Below are positions 11,359 through 23,268 of a stretch of DNA of 64,000 bases, in pieces. Source of the stretch: Daedaleopsis sinensis (lineage: Eukaryota > Basidiomycota > Agaricomycetes > Polyporales > Polyporaceae). The stretch is taken from assembly GCA_033807695.1 (NCBI GenBank), contig CM066306.1, positions 62,001 to 126,000 on the forward strand. The letters are read 5' to 3'. Below the pieces are notes generated by a model. It did no database searches, had not been told where the DNA came from, and saw nothing but the letters and a program-made list of their open reading frames with translations. How positions within the stretch are numbered: position 1 is the first letter of the stretch; every line of letters begins with the position of its first letter. A program made the translations under genes and the position numbers.

Positions 11359-12560
11359 CACGATGTGCCTGAGTGTCTCGGTCTATCATCGAAGTTGGTA
11401 TTCGTCACGTCAGGTTCCGCTGTGCTGAAGGCACTACGTTGCGACTTTGATCACTCGTACGTAGATGCCGAGCAAGTGCTGCATACGACTGTTGTACTAT
11501 TAGTGTCTTCATACTTACTAGAGCAGCCGCTATACCCTGTCACCGGGGGGCACTGAGGTTGAATTGGGCAGGCTGCCGGACGATCACCCTGAGCAACTCC
11601 GACACATGGAGGGAGGAGGAGGATGGTATTGAACTGCGATGCGACACCGCAGTTCACATGCATGAATTCTAGGCAGTTGCGAGGCGGGTGGGACCGAGCC
11701 CTTCACCTCTGTGAGCCACAGAGCCATGCTTCCGGGTTCACTGAGCGTGCTGCGACGATGCCGGCTGATTCTGACATTGAGTGCGCAGACAAGGAAAAGA
11801 CGACGACGACGAGACTCACGTACGCGGAATTGCAGCGGAGGCGTGCATCGCTGCACTCGACCCATACGAGCGGACTCAGGTAAAGAGCAAGCGAGCGTCC
11901 GAGTCAAAGAGTGACATGCAGACACTAGTCCGGCCAGCTGGCACCTTTTCGAATCGTGTGGAGAGACAGCATCTGTCAAGAGTAGGGTGCTGACAATGTG
12001 GAGTGCAGCGGGGGGACGGAAAGGTTGGCAGACAGCTGGACAGCTAGACCTCGAGAAAACCAACTGAGCGCAGGCTGAGAAGCCTCGAACAGCGAAGTGC
12101 GCACTGCGGGTCCATGGACGGGGGATGAGCATCTCCACGGGGCTGGTACGAGCACGGCTGTGTGTGACGGAGAAGCACGGGCCTTTGCCCAAACCTGCAG
12201 CTAGGCCGCCACAAATACAGACACAAGAGCCTCTGGGGGTTGTATTCGAGTGTCCGTTGAAAGGCCACGACGCCCGGTCTCGGGGTGCCACATCCACGGA
12301 GTTACGAGCACCGGCGTGCAGCTCACCTGGATACGACGTACGGGCTTGTAATACCAGGAGCGTTGATCGTCTACATTTGAATCACCCAGGTGAGGAACCT
12401 GATAAATTCAAAGAAGTCCTCTCCGTGGATGCTAGGCCGGGTAGCTGAGTCGACAGACAATATGGTGAGAACCTCACGTCGGCGACGCACCTTCGTTCAA
12501 CGTGCGTTCCGTTGAAAGAAGCCGCGCCGTTCCCATGGCCGTAGCGGGATATATGCTTTG
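11359..12560. other. Intergenic region, nothing recognised
   Basis: Both strands contain open frames of up to about 240 codons, but these have no family signature, no plausible splice pattern and low-complexity composition. I see no RNA gene or repeat pair. Confidence 0.4.
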
Positions 12561-12564
12561 TGAG

Positions 12565-13600
12565 TTTCTAACAGTGCTTCGTGTCTGCCGCGCATATCTC
12601 AGCACACGCGCGGCCCTGTACACGACCGCGCGGGGAGCTCACCGTGTTCCCGGTAGACATCCCCGGCGCAATGCCCGCCTTCTTCCCGTACTGATTTCGG
12701 TTCGACGCTCCGGACGGTCCTCGACAACAGCCGGAACGGCGCACTGTCTCCGCGCGGCGTGAGCGGCACAGGCTCCAGCGCCGTGCCAACGCGTCCGAGA
12801 GGCGCAGGAACCCACTCGGAAGCCCGTGTGCAACCACGCTCGCCCGTCTGAACCGACCGAGCGCGTCGAGCTCATCAGCGACAGGCTCAATGACGGCCGC
12901 GACAGTGGGCGCCTGGTGCGGGACGACGACGGAGCTGTGGATGTCGATCCGGCGGTGCACTATCACCTCCGCGCGCTCGATGTTCACGCCGCCGCGGATG
13001 ACGTCCGCCACTTGCATCGGGACCGCGAGTGCTTTCAACGCGCGCGCACATCCGACGGGAGCGACTCGGGGACTTGCGCCGCGCGGCATTGGAGGAGCGA
13101 GTAGTAGATTCTGGAGCGATTCAGGTGCGGGACGTATAGGTCGTCTTCCAGCTGCGGCGAGCATGCCGATGCTTCGGACGAGGCGGCATGAGTCGGAGTG
13201 AGCGCGAGGTGTACGAGGGCATTGGGTGACGCACGCAGTATGCTAGCATGACCGTCAAGGGCAGAGATCTCGAAGCGCATGTAGAGAGGGCTCGGGATGA
13301 TTACCTCGTCTGAGAGCGAGGATCCGGCTGTCGATGGATGACTATCTCTTCCTCGAACGAATAGTCCTGTGGAGATCACGGACCGCCTTCGTCCACTGGA
13401 ATAGAGAACGAGATGGACCCTGGAATGCAAATCAGCAACGCTTGGACATGTGTGAACGCGATAAGCTTAAACTTGAAGCAGACCGTCCGCTGAGTCGAAC
13501 GTCGTCCCGAACTGCGCGTAGAGCAGCTCGACGATGGGATCCGACGGGACCAGCTGACCGTAGAGTTGCCATCGACCATATAGTACATGCTCGTCCAGAG
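12565..13600 (-). pseudogene. Broken M20-family Gly-Xaa carboxypeptidase gene
   Basis: Read on the minus strand, pieces of a secreted-type M20 metallopeptidase appear in the order expected for its C-terminal half but in three frames. About 13360-13280 reads YMRFEISALDGH, in place of the usual Gly-Gly-His segment. About 13190-13050 gives SIGMLAAAG and then YYSLLQCRAAQVPESLP in another frame. About 13040-12880 reads VADVIRGGVNIERAEVIVHR. About 12780-12730 reads LEPVPLTPRGDSAPFRLLSR. Near 12670 comes APGMSTGNT, then a probable intron and DTKHC followed by a stop where the family normally continues with Tyr-Trp. Frameshifts between blocks and the missing metal-site N-terminal half indicate a pseudogene. 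An upstream segment at 13590-13490 (QLYGQLVPSDPIVELLYAQF) also looks coding but I could not place it. Confidence 0.6.
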
Positions 13601-13705
13601 AGCACGTTTTAGAGGCCCCGTCGCTGGTCGCGTCTCCGACGCGTAGCCATCGGCGGACGCGTTCCCAGAGAGTAGAGCAAGCGCAAGCAGTAGCAGTCGC
13701 GTGTC

Positions 13706-13737
13706 ACTGTTAGCAGCTGTTAGCAGCTGTTAGCTCT
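13706..13737 (+). repeat. Short tandem repeat, about three copies of a 10-bp unit
   Basis: The unit ttagcagctg recurs three times about 320 bp upstream of the SDR start codon. It is probably a simple repeat in the promoter region; no regulatory function is claimed. Confidence 0.7.
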
Positions 13738-14058
13738 ACGTCGGCTAAGGTTAGGGTCATAAACGGGTCCCGCGGAGAGTCCTCCCTCATCTCCGTCCAC
13801 CATCTTCCAGCCCAGACGGATTCCGGCCAGGGCTCCAGTCCTTCTTCTCTACTCTCGCCATCAACCTCTCCCAGTCCAAGCGCAATCCAACCCAAGTCCG
13901 ACTCTCTCGGCTTCGCCTGCAATCCCATCACCTGCCCGCTGAAACACATGTCTCCCGACCCCAGCACACGAACGACGGTCTCAGCCCAGCAAACAGTGAT
14001 CTTATAATCCTGTAAGCCTCCTTCCACCCTCTTCTCCTCTCCTCTCCTTCCTCACACC

Positions 14059-15260
14059 ATGTCCCTCCTCTTCCAGTGGCTCAAGCAAGTCTTCCCGCCC
14101 CCGTCCCCAAAATGGTCCCCGGACGACATCCCTGACCTCTCGGGCAAGGTCGCCCTCGTCACCGGGGGAAACGCCGGCATAGGCCGCGAGATCGTCAAGG
14201 CCCTCCTCCGCAAGAACGCAAAGGTCTACCTCGCCGCGCGCTCGCCCGAGAAGGCGCAGAAGGTGATCGACGAGCTAGCCGGAGACGAGAAAACTGGGAG
14301 ACGGGCGGAGTTCCTCAAGCTCGACCTGAGCGACCTCGCCGCCGTGCGCGACGCTGCGCTCGACTTCCAACGGTGAGCACTGCTCCCTGCCCAGAACCGC
14401 TCCCCGAACCCGCGTCCGAACCGTTGCTGCCAGACGCGAAACGCGCATCGACCTGCTCTTCCTCAACGCAGGGATCATGTGCCCGTCCCCGGACGCGCTC
14501 ACCGCGCAAGGCACCGACCTCACCTTCGGCACGAACGTCACCGGCCACTTCCTCTTCCTCCGCCTCCTCTACCCGCTCCTCCTCCCCGCCCCCGCCTCCG
14601 CCCCCGCCTCCTCCCCATCTCCCTCCGACACCCCGACCGCCACCCCCGCCCCCGCCCCTGCGCGCATCGTCTGGCTCTCCTCCGCCGCCAACTACCTCGC
14701 CCCAGGCCCGCGCGGGACGATCGACTACACGACGCTCGCAGACGACCGCAAGCGCCGCAAGGCGGGCATGATGGCTATGTACGCGCAGAGCAAGCTCGCG
14801 CCCATCGCGCTCTCCGCGCACCTCGCGCGCACGCACGCGCACGCGCACGCGCAGCTCGTCAGCATCGCCGTCGACCCGGGCCAGACCCGCAGCGAGATCT
14901 ACCACCGGGGCAAGGCCTGGTTCTGGCAGCTCTGGGTGCGTCGCTGTCGTTGTCGTTCTCGTTCTCGTTCTCTGGCGCTGCTCGTGCGACTGACGCGCTT
15001 GCAGGAGTCGCTGCTCACGTACCCGACGCCGTACGGCGCGATCACCCCGCTGTACGCGGGCACCGCGCCCGAGGCTGCCTCCATGAGCGGCAAGGTGCGT
15101 CGCGCTCTTCCTGCGGCGCGTTCGTACTAATTTGTATGCTGAACTGCAGTACCTCCGCCCGTGGGCGCGACTCGGCAGCCCGAACCCGAGCGCGCTCGAC
15201 GAGCGCGAGCAGAAGAAGCTGTGGGACTGGCTCGAGAAGCAGGTCGAGTCGTACCTGTAG
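14059..15260 (+). CDS. Short-chain dehydrogenase/reductase (retinol dehydrogenase-like)
   Basis: NAD(P)-dependent oxidoreductase of 338 aa; the substrate is probably a small alcohol or ketone. Exons 14059-14372, 14434-14935, 15005-15094 and 15150-15260 join in frame. The cofactor motif TGGNAGIG is at residues 35-42, the NAG motif at 116-118, the catalytic Ser region at 187-188 (LSS) and the YxxxK pair at Tyr221/Lys225. An N-terminal hydrophobic stretch (LLFQWLKQVF) may bind membrane. Unusual for the family is a Pro/Ala/Ser-rich insert at about 156-181, between the beta strand after NAG and the Ser motif; its codons are a C-rich simple sequence, suggesting slippage expansion. The first exon and promoter have a decayed copy at 22840-23268. 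It follows the monooxygenase pair on the same strand, so a shared pathway is possible but unproven. Confidence 0.9.
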
Positions 15261-18109
15261 TCTGTAGTCCCCAACTTCCGTACGCCGTATTCATCCTCTC
15301 CGCCACAGTACGAGGGTCCTCGTCGAACTCTGCTATAGCGTCCAGCACCCGGTGACGTCATCATACACAATAATCGCAGAGTCTTTGATATACTATAGGT
15401 ACGCTCCATGCATCTCCCTAGGCCCTCGGGCGCGATTTGGGATCTCTCGCGATCGACGTCTGCCACTCACCCGTGCGTCTCTCGCGCCGCTTCTGACACG
15501 CTTCACGAGTGTACCAGCTGTGCGGCCGGTACCGGTCACAGCGCTCCCTCCCTCCATCAGGCAAAATGGACAAGCCAAGAACACCCATCTCGCGTCCCGT
15601 CTCCCAGATCTCTCGCGACGCCGCTGCTGCCGACACCCCGGGCCCGCCGTCTCTTTCTCGAGTACGAACGCCAAGTCCTCCCGCGACTACGAGTACTGCT
15701 GGCCGCCGCTCTGCCGCCCGCTGCTCGCTGCTCGCTGCTCCCGCGATGCCACCTGTCAGTGCCGCGCCGTACTGCATCTCGAGCGCGTACTAGGCGACGG
15801 ATCCTGTCTGGTCCCTCCGCCCCCGGATCCGTCCTCCGTTGCATCTTTCGCCACGGATGCATGATGGCTCCGGATGCTCACCTCTGAGATCTGATGTGTG
15901 TCGATGCGTGCGCACCTCAGGCTCCGTGTCGTCTCCGACTGCACTCGCTTACATCCCAAGGCATAATGACCGTGCGTTCGCGTTCGCGTTCGTGCGTCCC
16001 ACCCTCACGAGCTTTATCACAAACTCTGGCTCGCTGACGCTGCGCTCCGTACGCGCGACCGGCCGAGTCGGACATCCTCCGGACCTCTGCCCATTGCCCA
16101 AACCCACTACGCGCCCCGCACGAGCTTCGCCGCCGACTCGGAGGTTGCACGGATCCCGGGCGCTGCGTTATCTATACCCCCGCTTCTGCTCGTGCCGTGC
16201 AACGACGTCGTGCGGTCTCGGTAACTGTTAGTCAACTGCATCTCGGAGCACTGGGTATGCGGTATGTACATGCAGGAAGCGCACCTGTACTCCACGTGTG
16301 CGTCGTCAGTTCCGATTCCCGCTCGAGGTTGTCTGTACTCGAGGTTGTCTGTACCAGTCCCAGCACCTGGTGGCATCAGACCCCGGTCTCTCCGCGTCGG
16401 ACTGGGGCCGGCAGCCTTCTCTCCCCGACGTCGTACTTGTGCGCAGCGTCCGCCGCCATCCCCGCCGTCCTCTTCGGCCGCAGCCTGCACGCTGCGCGGT
16501 ATCCTCACACTCGCCGTGCTGCAGGCAGTAGCCTGGCCATTCGTTCAGCGCGCCGCCGTCGCCGTTCACCACACGGGCGACCCGGCCATCGTCACCGCTC
16601 CCGTCGGTCTCAAGTCTGTCTGTCGTAGAGCGCGACCGACGCAGCACGCAGCACGCAGAGCGCAAGTACGCCACGCCGGTCAATCCCGTTTTGGGTTCTC
16701 GTTTGGGACTCACGTCTGCGCGTCGGCGGCGGCGGCGGCTCTGTCAAAACATCCTCCAAACGCTCCTTCTCTCCGCGATCTTCGTGGCATAGTTCGGCGT
16801 CGGCCATCCATTGCCAAAGGAACGACACCAGCTCTCCTGCCAACAGCGTCGAGTTCGCGCTCGAAGGCTGTGTAGAGCTGCGAGTCCACGATCTGGTCCT
16901 CGATGGGGGAGACTTCGCACAACTCGCGGTTGGCTCGCTCGTGCTCGTGCTTGAGAGCAGGCTCGGCCGGGTGCAGGAGCAGGTTGTGCGAGAGATTCTG
17001 CGCGGAACATAAGGCTTGCGAAGAGGAGCGAACAGACTGTGCGAGTGATTCAGGTGACTTCGCGATATCTGACGCAGATACGCGGTGTGTTGTTCGGGAG
17101 TTGTGAGTGTGGCTAGTGCATTCGTCCGAACGGTGTGGTTAGCTCGACGACTATCACCAATGGTGACTAGTGACTACAAACAATGTTTGAACGTCGGTCT
17201 CTACTTGAAGATGATCCGGTTTTCTCGTCAAGGTAAACCGAACCACAATAATTAAGTCCATGTGCATCCTCCGACTGTGGTAGGTCCCGGCTCCCCGTTG
17301 TCAGGGACTGCGAGTGGTGGACACTCAACTCGTCTCCAACTTCTAGATGGTACTACGCTCGTTGTTGGCAGTACTAGTTGCTTGCTCTCCGCACAACAAT
17401 CAGCTTGATTTAGTAGATAAGCACATCGGGTCGGGACTCTAAGCTCTAAGACCCATTGGGTTCTCTTGCTGAGCTTGAAGCCAATACTCTGCTTCGACCG
17501 GCCTTCGACCGGCCACTGCGACACTGCGCCGCCGCCGCCTGCAACTTCCGTTCAGTGAAGGATATTCTATTCGGTAGTCGTATGCGCCTCTTACAGGCCT
17601 AGAGAGCAACACGCATACCCCCCGAGCTCACGCCGTACAGTGACCGAACATCTAGTACTTTATCAGAGAGTGCGCATGTCTACAAAGCACAAAGACATTC
17701 GGACGCCGAGTCCGTCCGGGGACTGGGGAGTTGACTCAACAATTGTATTTCGCGGGGGTGGACCGTCTCATCTTGTACGTTGAGGTAAGTGAATGATCAC
17801 GGGCCTGTCACAATGATACTATAGAACATAAATCATACCCTAGCGATTTCGGTACAAGGAAACTGGCACGTCCGATTCATAAATACCTCACAGTTGCGGA
17901 AGTCACATAAATTACGGGGAGTCTGTCAAGAAATTCTGGGGCAAGTCTAGAAACTGAGGAGTCGCATGGGTATCATGGCGGAATGCGTATGCCAGATACG
18001 AGACGAAGGATGATCAAGCTCATCGACTACAAGGTGTCATTGATATCTAATCAGTCGCGCAGACTCTGGTCTCAGCAACATTGGGGCTCACCTGTCTAGC
18101 TTCAAGGTT
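15261..18109. other. Long intergenic stretch with possible minus-strand coding remnants
   Basis: No intact gene is recognised. On the minus strand near 17000-16700 two short runs have coding character (ELCEVSPIEDQIVDSQLYTA and ELVSFLWQWMADAELCHEDR), in frames that do not join cleanly. They may be a relic of an unidentified gene. From 17100 to 18100 the sequence is AT-richer with only short frames. The 15300-15900 part is GC-rich and gives long overlapping frames on both strands that I regard as composition artefacts. Confidence 0.35.
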
Positions 18110-19787
18110 TCATGCCGACGCAGTGTTCTCCGCGGGAGTAGAGCTTCCGATGCTGAAAACCGGATCCGCTATTTCTTCATTGTCTCTACCGGATGGATCT
18201 TCCTCGACCGTATCCTCCTCGTGTCCTCCAGATAGAAGCTGTATGTCGCCCGGTTGTAGCTCCGAGTCGATGGACCCCATGATACGTTCATTGAAGATGA
18301 TTGAAGATGACGTCGAGTCCAGTGAGCTTTGGTGCTGAGTCTTCCGCTTCACCGCTTGTAAGTCCAGCAGGAAGCGTGAAACTAGAATGGAAGTGATTCT
18401 ATACAATATGAAGTGTTAGCAAGCCTTGAAATGTCAGTAAATGTCTTTTCTGTAAGAAACGATTCCCCAGCACGCACACATCAACAAAGCTGATCACATA
18501 GTTCCCATCATCTTGCCGCTGAAATATTTGAAGGATGACTAGAATGAAATCTAGAGCATTCAGGGCTAGAAGAGTACTGGCAGCAGAGGGTTAACCTGAC
18601 TGAGACCCCTGCCGAAGACTTTTGCTAGGGACACACATAAAATATATTGTTCCTGTTTCAGGACATGAGTCATGAGTAGCATTTTCAATATATCAATACT
18701 AGTCACATACCATTCACCAGAAACAGCCTTGAGAACGAAGGCATTGCTTGTAGGTTGCTGAGTTTTACGGTGTCGTGCATAGTAAGCCAAGTAGTAGCAA
18801 TGACTATTGCATCAGCAACGATCAGAGATGACCGTGAAACAATTATGACTGTGTTACTGATATCAGCTTGAACTCTGCGTTCGGAGTTGTTACATACATA
18901 CACCTAGAGGATAATGGTTATGGCTATTCAATGACGCATATAAAATATTGCTTACGCAGTCTGTAAGTGCTCTGACATATTTGTCTCCAGTAAACATCCC
19001 TCGCCATAGACAGGGTCATTGGCTACATAAAGCCACGGCACTTGTATCTGGACACTGTGTTCAGCAATTGTCTCGGATGATTTTTCCACTGAGATACCCT
19101 CATACCAGGTTTAAGATGATGGGTACACATGACAGTAACAACACCGACACCATGATATACCAACACCTTCCCGAGAGAGCGTATGCACGCATTGCAGAGA
19201 ATACTGCATCATTGTCTGGTCAGCGACGTAAATGGCACAAATGAACCATCACATACCGGCCCAGGGAACATAGGCTGATATCTCGAGGCTGTATTGGAGA
19301 AACAGAACTGCCTTGCAACTACTATGGGAGCGAGTCAGTATTAGTAGTTATCTATAGGCAGCGAGAGAATATCTTCCCTCTAATTCCGACGACATCCGAG
19401 TCAGCCCTGGATAGAAGCATGTTTCGATACCTGTACAGGCTTTACTCACCAACAAAGACCCGACCGGAAAGTACCCTGCTGCATAATTGAAAAAGATGAT
19501 GTATCGGTTGAGAACGAGCAAGATCGTCGCTCCGGTGAGTGGTTCTTTCCAGACCAGCTCAATCTCTTGGCGAAGTGTGATTGCCCATTCGTATGCCCAC
19601 AGAGCTACTCAATGGACATTAGACCACTCCGGTGCGGGGTAATGATGTGGTGTACCGCTGATGGCAACAATGCAGAGGTTGCTTATGTGGCTGAGCAATA
19701 GTCAATAATTTCAAACTTCAAGTAAGTGAATGGACGGAGGACATACATATCTTGGTAAGTTGCGACAAGTTCTGGATCGGCTTCCAT
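18110..19787 (-). CDS. DUF6533-type seven-helix membrane protein, copy A
   Basis: Basidiomycete-specific integral membrane family of unknown function. The minus-strand ATG is at 19787, with a first exon starting MEADPELVATYQD before a gtatgt donor. Later exons give LWAYEWAITLRQEIELVWKE with GATILLVLNRYI (helix 2-3), a SCKAVLFLQYSLEI exon ending YVPWA, the hallmark FSAMRAYALSG, a loop VQIQVPWLYVANDPVYGEGC, the helix pair SRSSLIVADAIVIATTWLT, LALNALDFILVILQIF, and a last exon (stop 18110) with ITSILVSRFLLDLQAV followed by an acidic Ser-rich tail. Every exon has a counterpart in the same order in the gene at 41410-43068. All introns I could check have GT..AG ends, so the gene looks intact; some borders are approximate. 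No function can be inferred beyond membrane location. Confidence 0.82.
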
Positions 19788-19840
19788 CAGGGAGCCTGTG
19801 TAAGAGGAATGGGTCTCGGGTACCCATTTGTACGGCTGCC

Positions 19841-19847
19841 CTTATAG
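19841..19847 (-). promoter_or_regulatory. Possible TATA box of DUF6533 copy A
   Basis: ctataag on the minus strand, 54-60 bases upstream of the ATG at 19787. The paralogue at 41410 has a clearer TATA element at a similar distance. Confidence 0.4.
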
Positions 19848-22839
19848 GTATTGTACTCCATATGCGCGGTCATATGCAGCGCGAGGAGCACGTTGGAGTG
19901 TTGTAGTTGTAGGCATGATAATCTGACGGGTTTGACTGCGAACCAGGCTATCTGCAGAGCCCGAGGCAATGCCTTCAGATAGATCCCGCTATCGTGACCG
20001 GTCCTATGCATCCCACGCGAGTTTATGGGTGAAAAACAGTCAAATGAGCTCGCAGTCCACTTCACAGCAGAGTAGTCATGCATCGCGTACATTCGCGCAG
20101 CTCAACGGTAGATATCTGATGAACGAACATTTGCTATTTAAAGGTGGAGCAAGTAGACTGTTCGATGGTCAAAATCGACCTGTGAGCTATTGACCACTTG
20201 AGGCGACAGTTCACATATGTAACAGAGATCCCTCATCAGTTTTCTGCCACATATCTCGAAGCTCGGTTCCCATATATACACCGCATTGCGGCGAAGATGA
20301 TGATCACGAGCTCATTGACATCAATTCTTCTACCACTGCTGCCGTGCTTGTGGATGAGCGATATCAGATGCGAGGATATCACTCTGGGACGTCGCCTCGT
20401 TGTACCTGGATACAACGATGAGAGAACCGACTGGCAACCATACATTCGCCACATCACATCGTACAGGTGTTCGTATCGCGTCGGATGGTATGGCTCGGGT
20501 GAGTCGATTCCCTTGCATTGTAGGCTTATTCTGTCAGATGGATATCAGATAGATATCAAGCGTTGTGAAGGGAGCGTATCGACACGATCTCGGTCTATTA
20601 TTGCTTACCGTGATCTGGCAGTACTCGGTGTTGAGCCGTGTGAGCGAACTCCCGAGATGCTTCATGTCCACACATCACGTTTGAGTCAGTGTCTGCACGC
20701 GCTCACCCGACAGAGTTCCGATTGAGACGCGATAGACCAGAGGTGTTGTGCGGTACGCACATCAACCTCTCGAGCATGCCCATCGCGGTATTCGAACCTC
20801 CATCCAGTGCGCCGGCTGAGAAGGAAAGAAACACATGGGCCTGGAACACATCCAGATGGAAGTCCACCTCACGGTAGTTACGATGCAGCTGAGAAGCCAT
20901 TTGCGAGAGTGAGAGGGACAGATAGAACCGAATATGATGGGTAGTAGGAGAAGCGTCACTCATCAATGCACCATACGGTTCCGGACGCAAGGCGCGAATG
21001 CGATACCTTCTCACCACACGCCTCATCATGAGCACATGCTCGCCCGCGCCAGAAAAAGGACAGTCGTGGATACGTACCTTTCCGGCGAGCCGCGGGATTA
21101 TAATCGGGATGTTCTCTGTCTCGAGCCTGTGCACGTCGCGCCCCCGCCCGAGCTTCCCGTAGTAGCTGTCAAGCACAAAGTAAGTGATCGAAGCGAGAAC
21201 ACGTCCTTCAGGCAGCCGTCTGCCCGATACTGCACACTCGCCGTCGGCGTCACGAGTCCACAGAGCCGCCCTGTGAGGTGTTGTATAGCGTCACGGCGGA
21301 AAGCGGGGGACGGAACGACAGCACACCTGCCAGTATACCTCAAACAGCGCTGGCTGATGATGCCCTTCATCGCAGCAGCGTCATCTCGCTACTGCTGAGG
21401 CCCGGAAGCGGCCATGTTGAATGCGACCATTGTGCCGCCCGTGAGGCGGTCATCGTGGACAATGCACATCCATGTTCATCGAGAACCGGTGTAGCGCGGG
21501 CGGCGGGCGGGAGACCACAACATGGTGGAACGGGCACTAGAGTGAACATGGGGGTCGTCAGAATCCCGGCAACTATAAACAAGGAGACGATGGGGGTAGG
21601 AGCGGGACACGATCAGCTAACCACTGCGGGCCGTACATGCTCGCCTTGACCCCTTGTCAGACGACGAAACGCAAGTGCAGGACTCCCTCGAGTAAGCGGC
21701 GACAGGCAGTTACCGCCAGAAAGACTTCATTCCATGAGTCGCGCGAAGAGATAGAAACCTTCTATATGTAGAGATCGCCAGTCTCGTCGGCGGAAAACCG
21801 CAAAAATATAGGCATGCAGGCCGTATCTGGGAGTACGCCGTTTAGCAAGTAACGAAAATCTGAAGGGACACTCACAGTGAGTATGCTTTGAGCATACTGA
21901 ACGGGCTCTCCAAATGGTCGATACCGTTTCTGTCCATAAAAGACGAGTAGGTAGGGCATGATAGAATTCTCGTGGGGGCTCGACTGTGGGCTCGCGTCCG
22001 GGAGCTGTGGAGGCTGATTTGCGATGTATCGAGGTCAACGACCGGCCGGGCAGACGAAGACAATTCATAGACATACACTAGCTACCACGCTACGGGGATT
22101 GCTCGCTCGATAGTGCGAACGAGGTCTCCGGGGTGCGCCGAGGCGAGTGCTCAGTACTCTGCACTTAGGTGTGGGCAAATACGCTAAGAAATCAGGAATA
22201 GGAGTCAGCGTTCATAACTTTTCCGCGGGGCAACCGTGTAGCGCGACGCACCCCGGTCCAAAGTCCGTCGCCAGGTCTACATCCTCATACAGTCAATTGA
22301 TCATGGCCTTGCGGAGCTGAGGCGTGCGCATGAGGTACGAGACAAGCCTGTCCATGAACGGGGTGGGGTAGTCGAGCTTTTCAGTTGTTATCCAACAACG
22401 TATTCTCGGCGGCGTCCGAGGTAGTACCATGGTAACCTTCGTCTGTACGCAGGCTGTGCGTCTGCGCGGCGTAGATCAAGTTCGGAGCTCGGAAAAGAGG
22501 TTGCCAGAGGCTAGGGCTACTGAGCAGCACATTCGCGAGTCGTGTCTCGTCGACCGTTGCGTTCGTGCCGAGCTGTTGCGGAAAGAACTACGTATTGCAA
22601 GTAGGCTCCGCTGAGTCGATGGTAAGCTCTGGCAGCGCGAGAGCTGCTCGTGCTAGTATATGTGTTCTTGATGATTACTGGAGACACGGAGGAGGAGTAA
22701 GAGGACATTCATGAGCAGCTTGAGAGAGACGCGCTGCAGATCAGGAAATTGAGACGCCAGTGCTGACTAAGTCAACACCTCTGCGCGTTTACCTACTCCA
22801 TCTCCCAACCGTCGTCTCTGACTCTCGCCGCAGTACCTC
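19848..22839. other. Region without intact genes; unassigned minus-strand coding-like blocks
   Basis: Several minus-strand blocks look like decayed coding sequence. About 22380-22270 reads KLDYPTPFMDRLVSYLMRT and, after an in-frame TGA, LYEDVDLATDFGPGCVALH. About 22500-22440 reads NLIYAAQTHSLRTDEGYHG. About 21950-21740 contains LYIEGFYLFARLME. About 20900-20780 contains REVDFHLDVFQAHVFLSFSA. I cannot assign a family. Stops and frame changes suggest one or more pseudogenes. The plus strand shows nothing convincing. Confidence 0.35.
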
Positions 22840-23268
22840 GGTCAAGTCCCACAATATTACTCTAAGCTCACACCAAGCCTCTGGCTGACTGCTCTGAGAC
22901 TGGCTCGGCCCAACTTTCTCGGGCTCGCCTGCAGCCGCGTTAACACCTCCATTCGTCGTGTCGCTGCATAACCTGTAAGTGACCTCTGCCTCCACGCCCT
23001 GTCAAGTTCCCGCACCTAGGTCTCTCGCAATGAATCGAATGGCTATGTGTGCCCTCGCCAGCAAGGTGTTCTTCTCCGGACGCACACGTTTAGCGTGACG
23101 CGCGGTCGCCGGAGAACGTTCGACCAGGAGGTTTCGACAAGTCACAGGCGGTCGTCGGAGCCTCGAAGGAGACGACTCAGGGACGGCCAGAGACAGTGAG
23201 TATAAGTTCAGGCTCGACCTGAGATAATTGGTGGCCGTGTGCGAGGCTGCATTCGACTTCAAACGGTG
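22840..23268 (+). pseudogene. Broken 5' copy of the SDR gene, with its upstream region
   Basis: The end of SDR exon 1 is recognisable just before the gtgagt at 23269. LVAVCEAAFDFKR corresponds to LAAVRDAALDFQR of the intact gene, and the same splice donor is kept. Slightly upstream FRLDLR matches LKLDLS, but a TGA-type stop and a frameshift intervene; near 23040 ASKVFFSGRTR matches NAKVYLAARSP. The glycine-rich cofactor motif is lost. Similarity continues 5' of the coding part: ctttctcgggctcgcctgca and a tgcataacctgtaag segment (22912-22980) resemble 13898-13925 and 14000-14014 in front of the intact gene. Hence promoter, leader and exon 1 were copied together. Nothing of exons 2-4 is seen after 23268. 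Confidence 0.7.

Noticed and set aside
10459..11361. 300-codon minus-strand open frame
   Set aside because: Antisense shadow of the last exons of monooxygenase copy 2.
13750..13757. gttagggt resembling a telomere unit
   Set aside because: A single copy only, in an ordinary promoter region; no array.
14315..15466. 383-codon minus-strand open frame
   Set aside because: It is antisense to the SDR exons and runs through its introns; the composition (Gly/Arg/Glu runs) is the mirror of GC-rich third codon positions.
15352..16875. Overlapping frames of 130-200 codons on both strands
   Set aside because: Mutually overlapping, without motifs or consistent splice sites; typical of GC-rich intergenic DNA.
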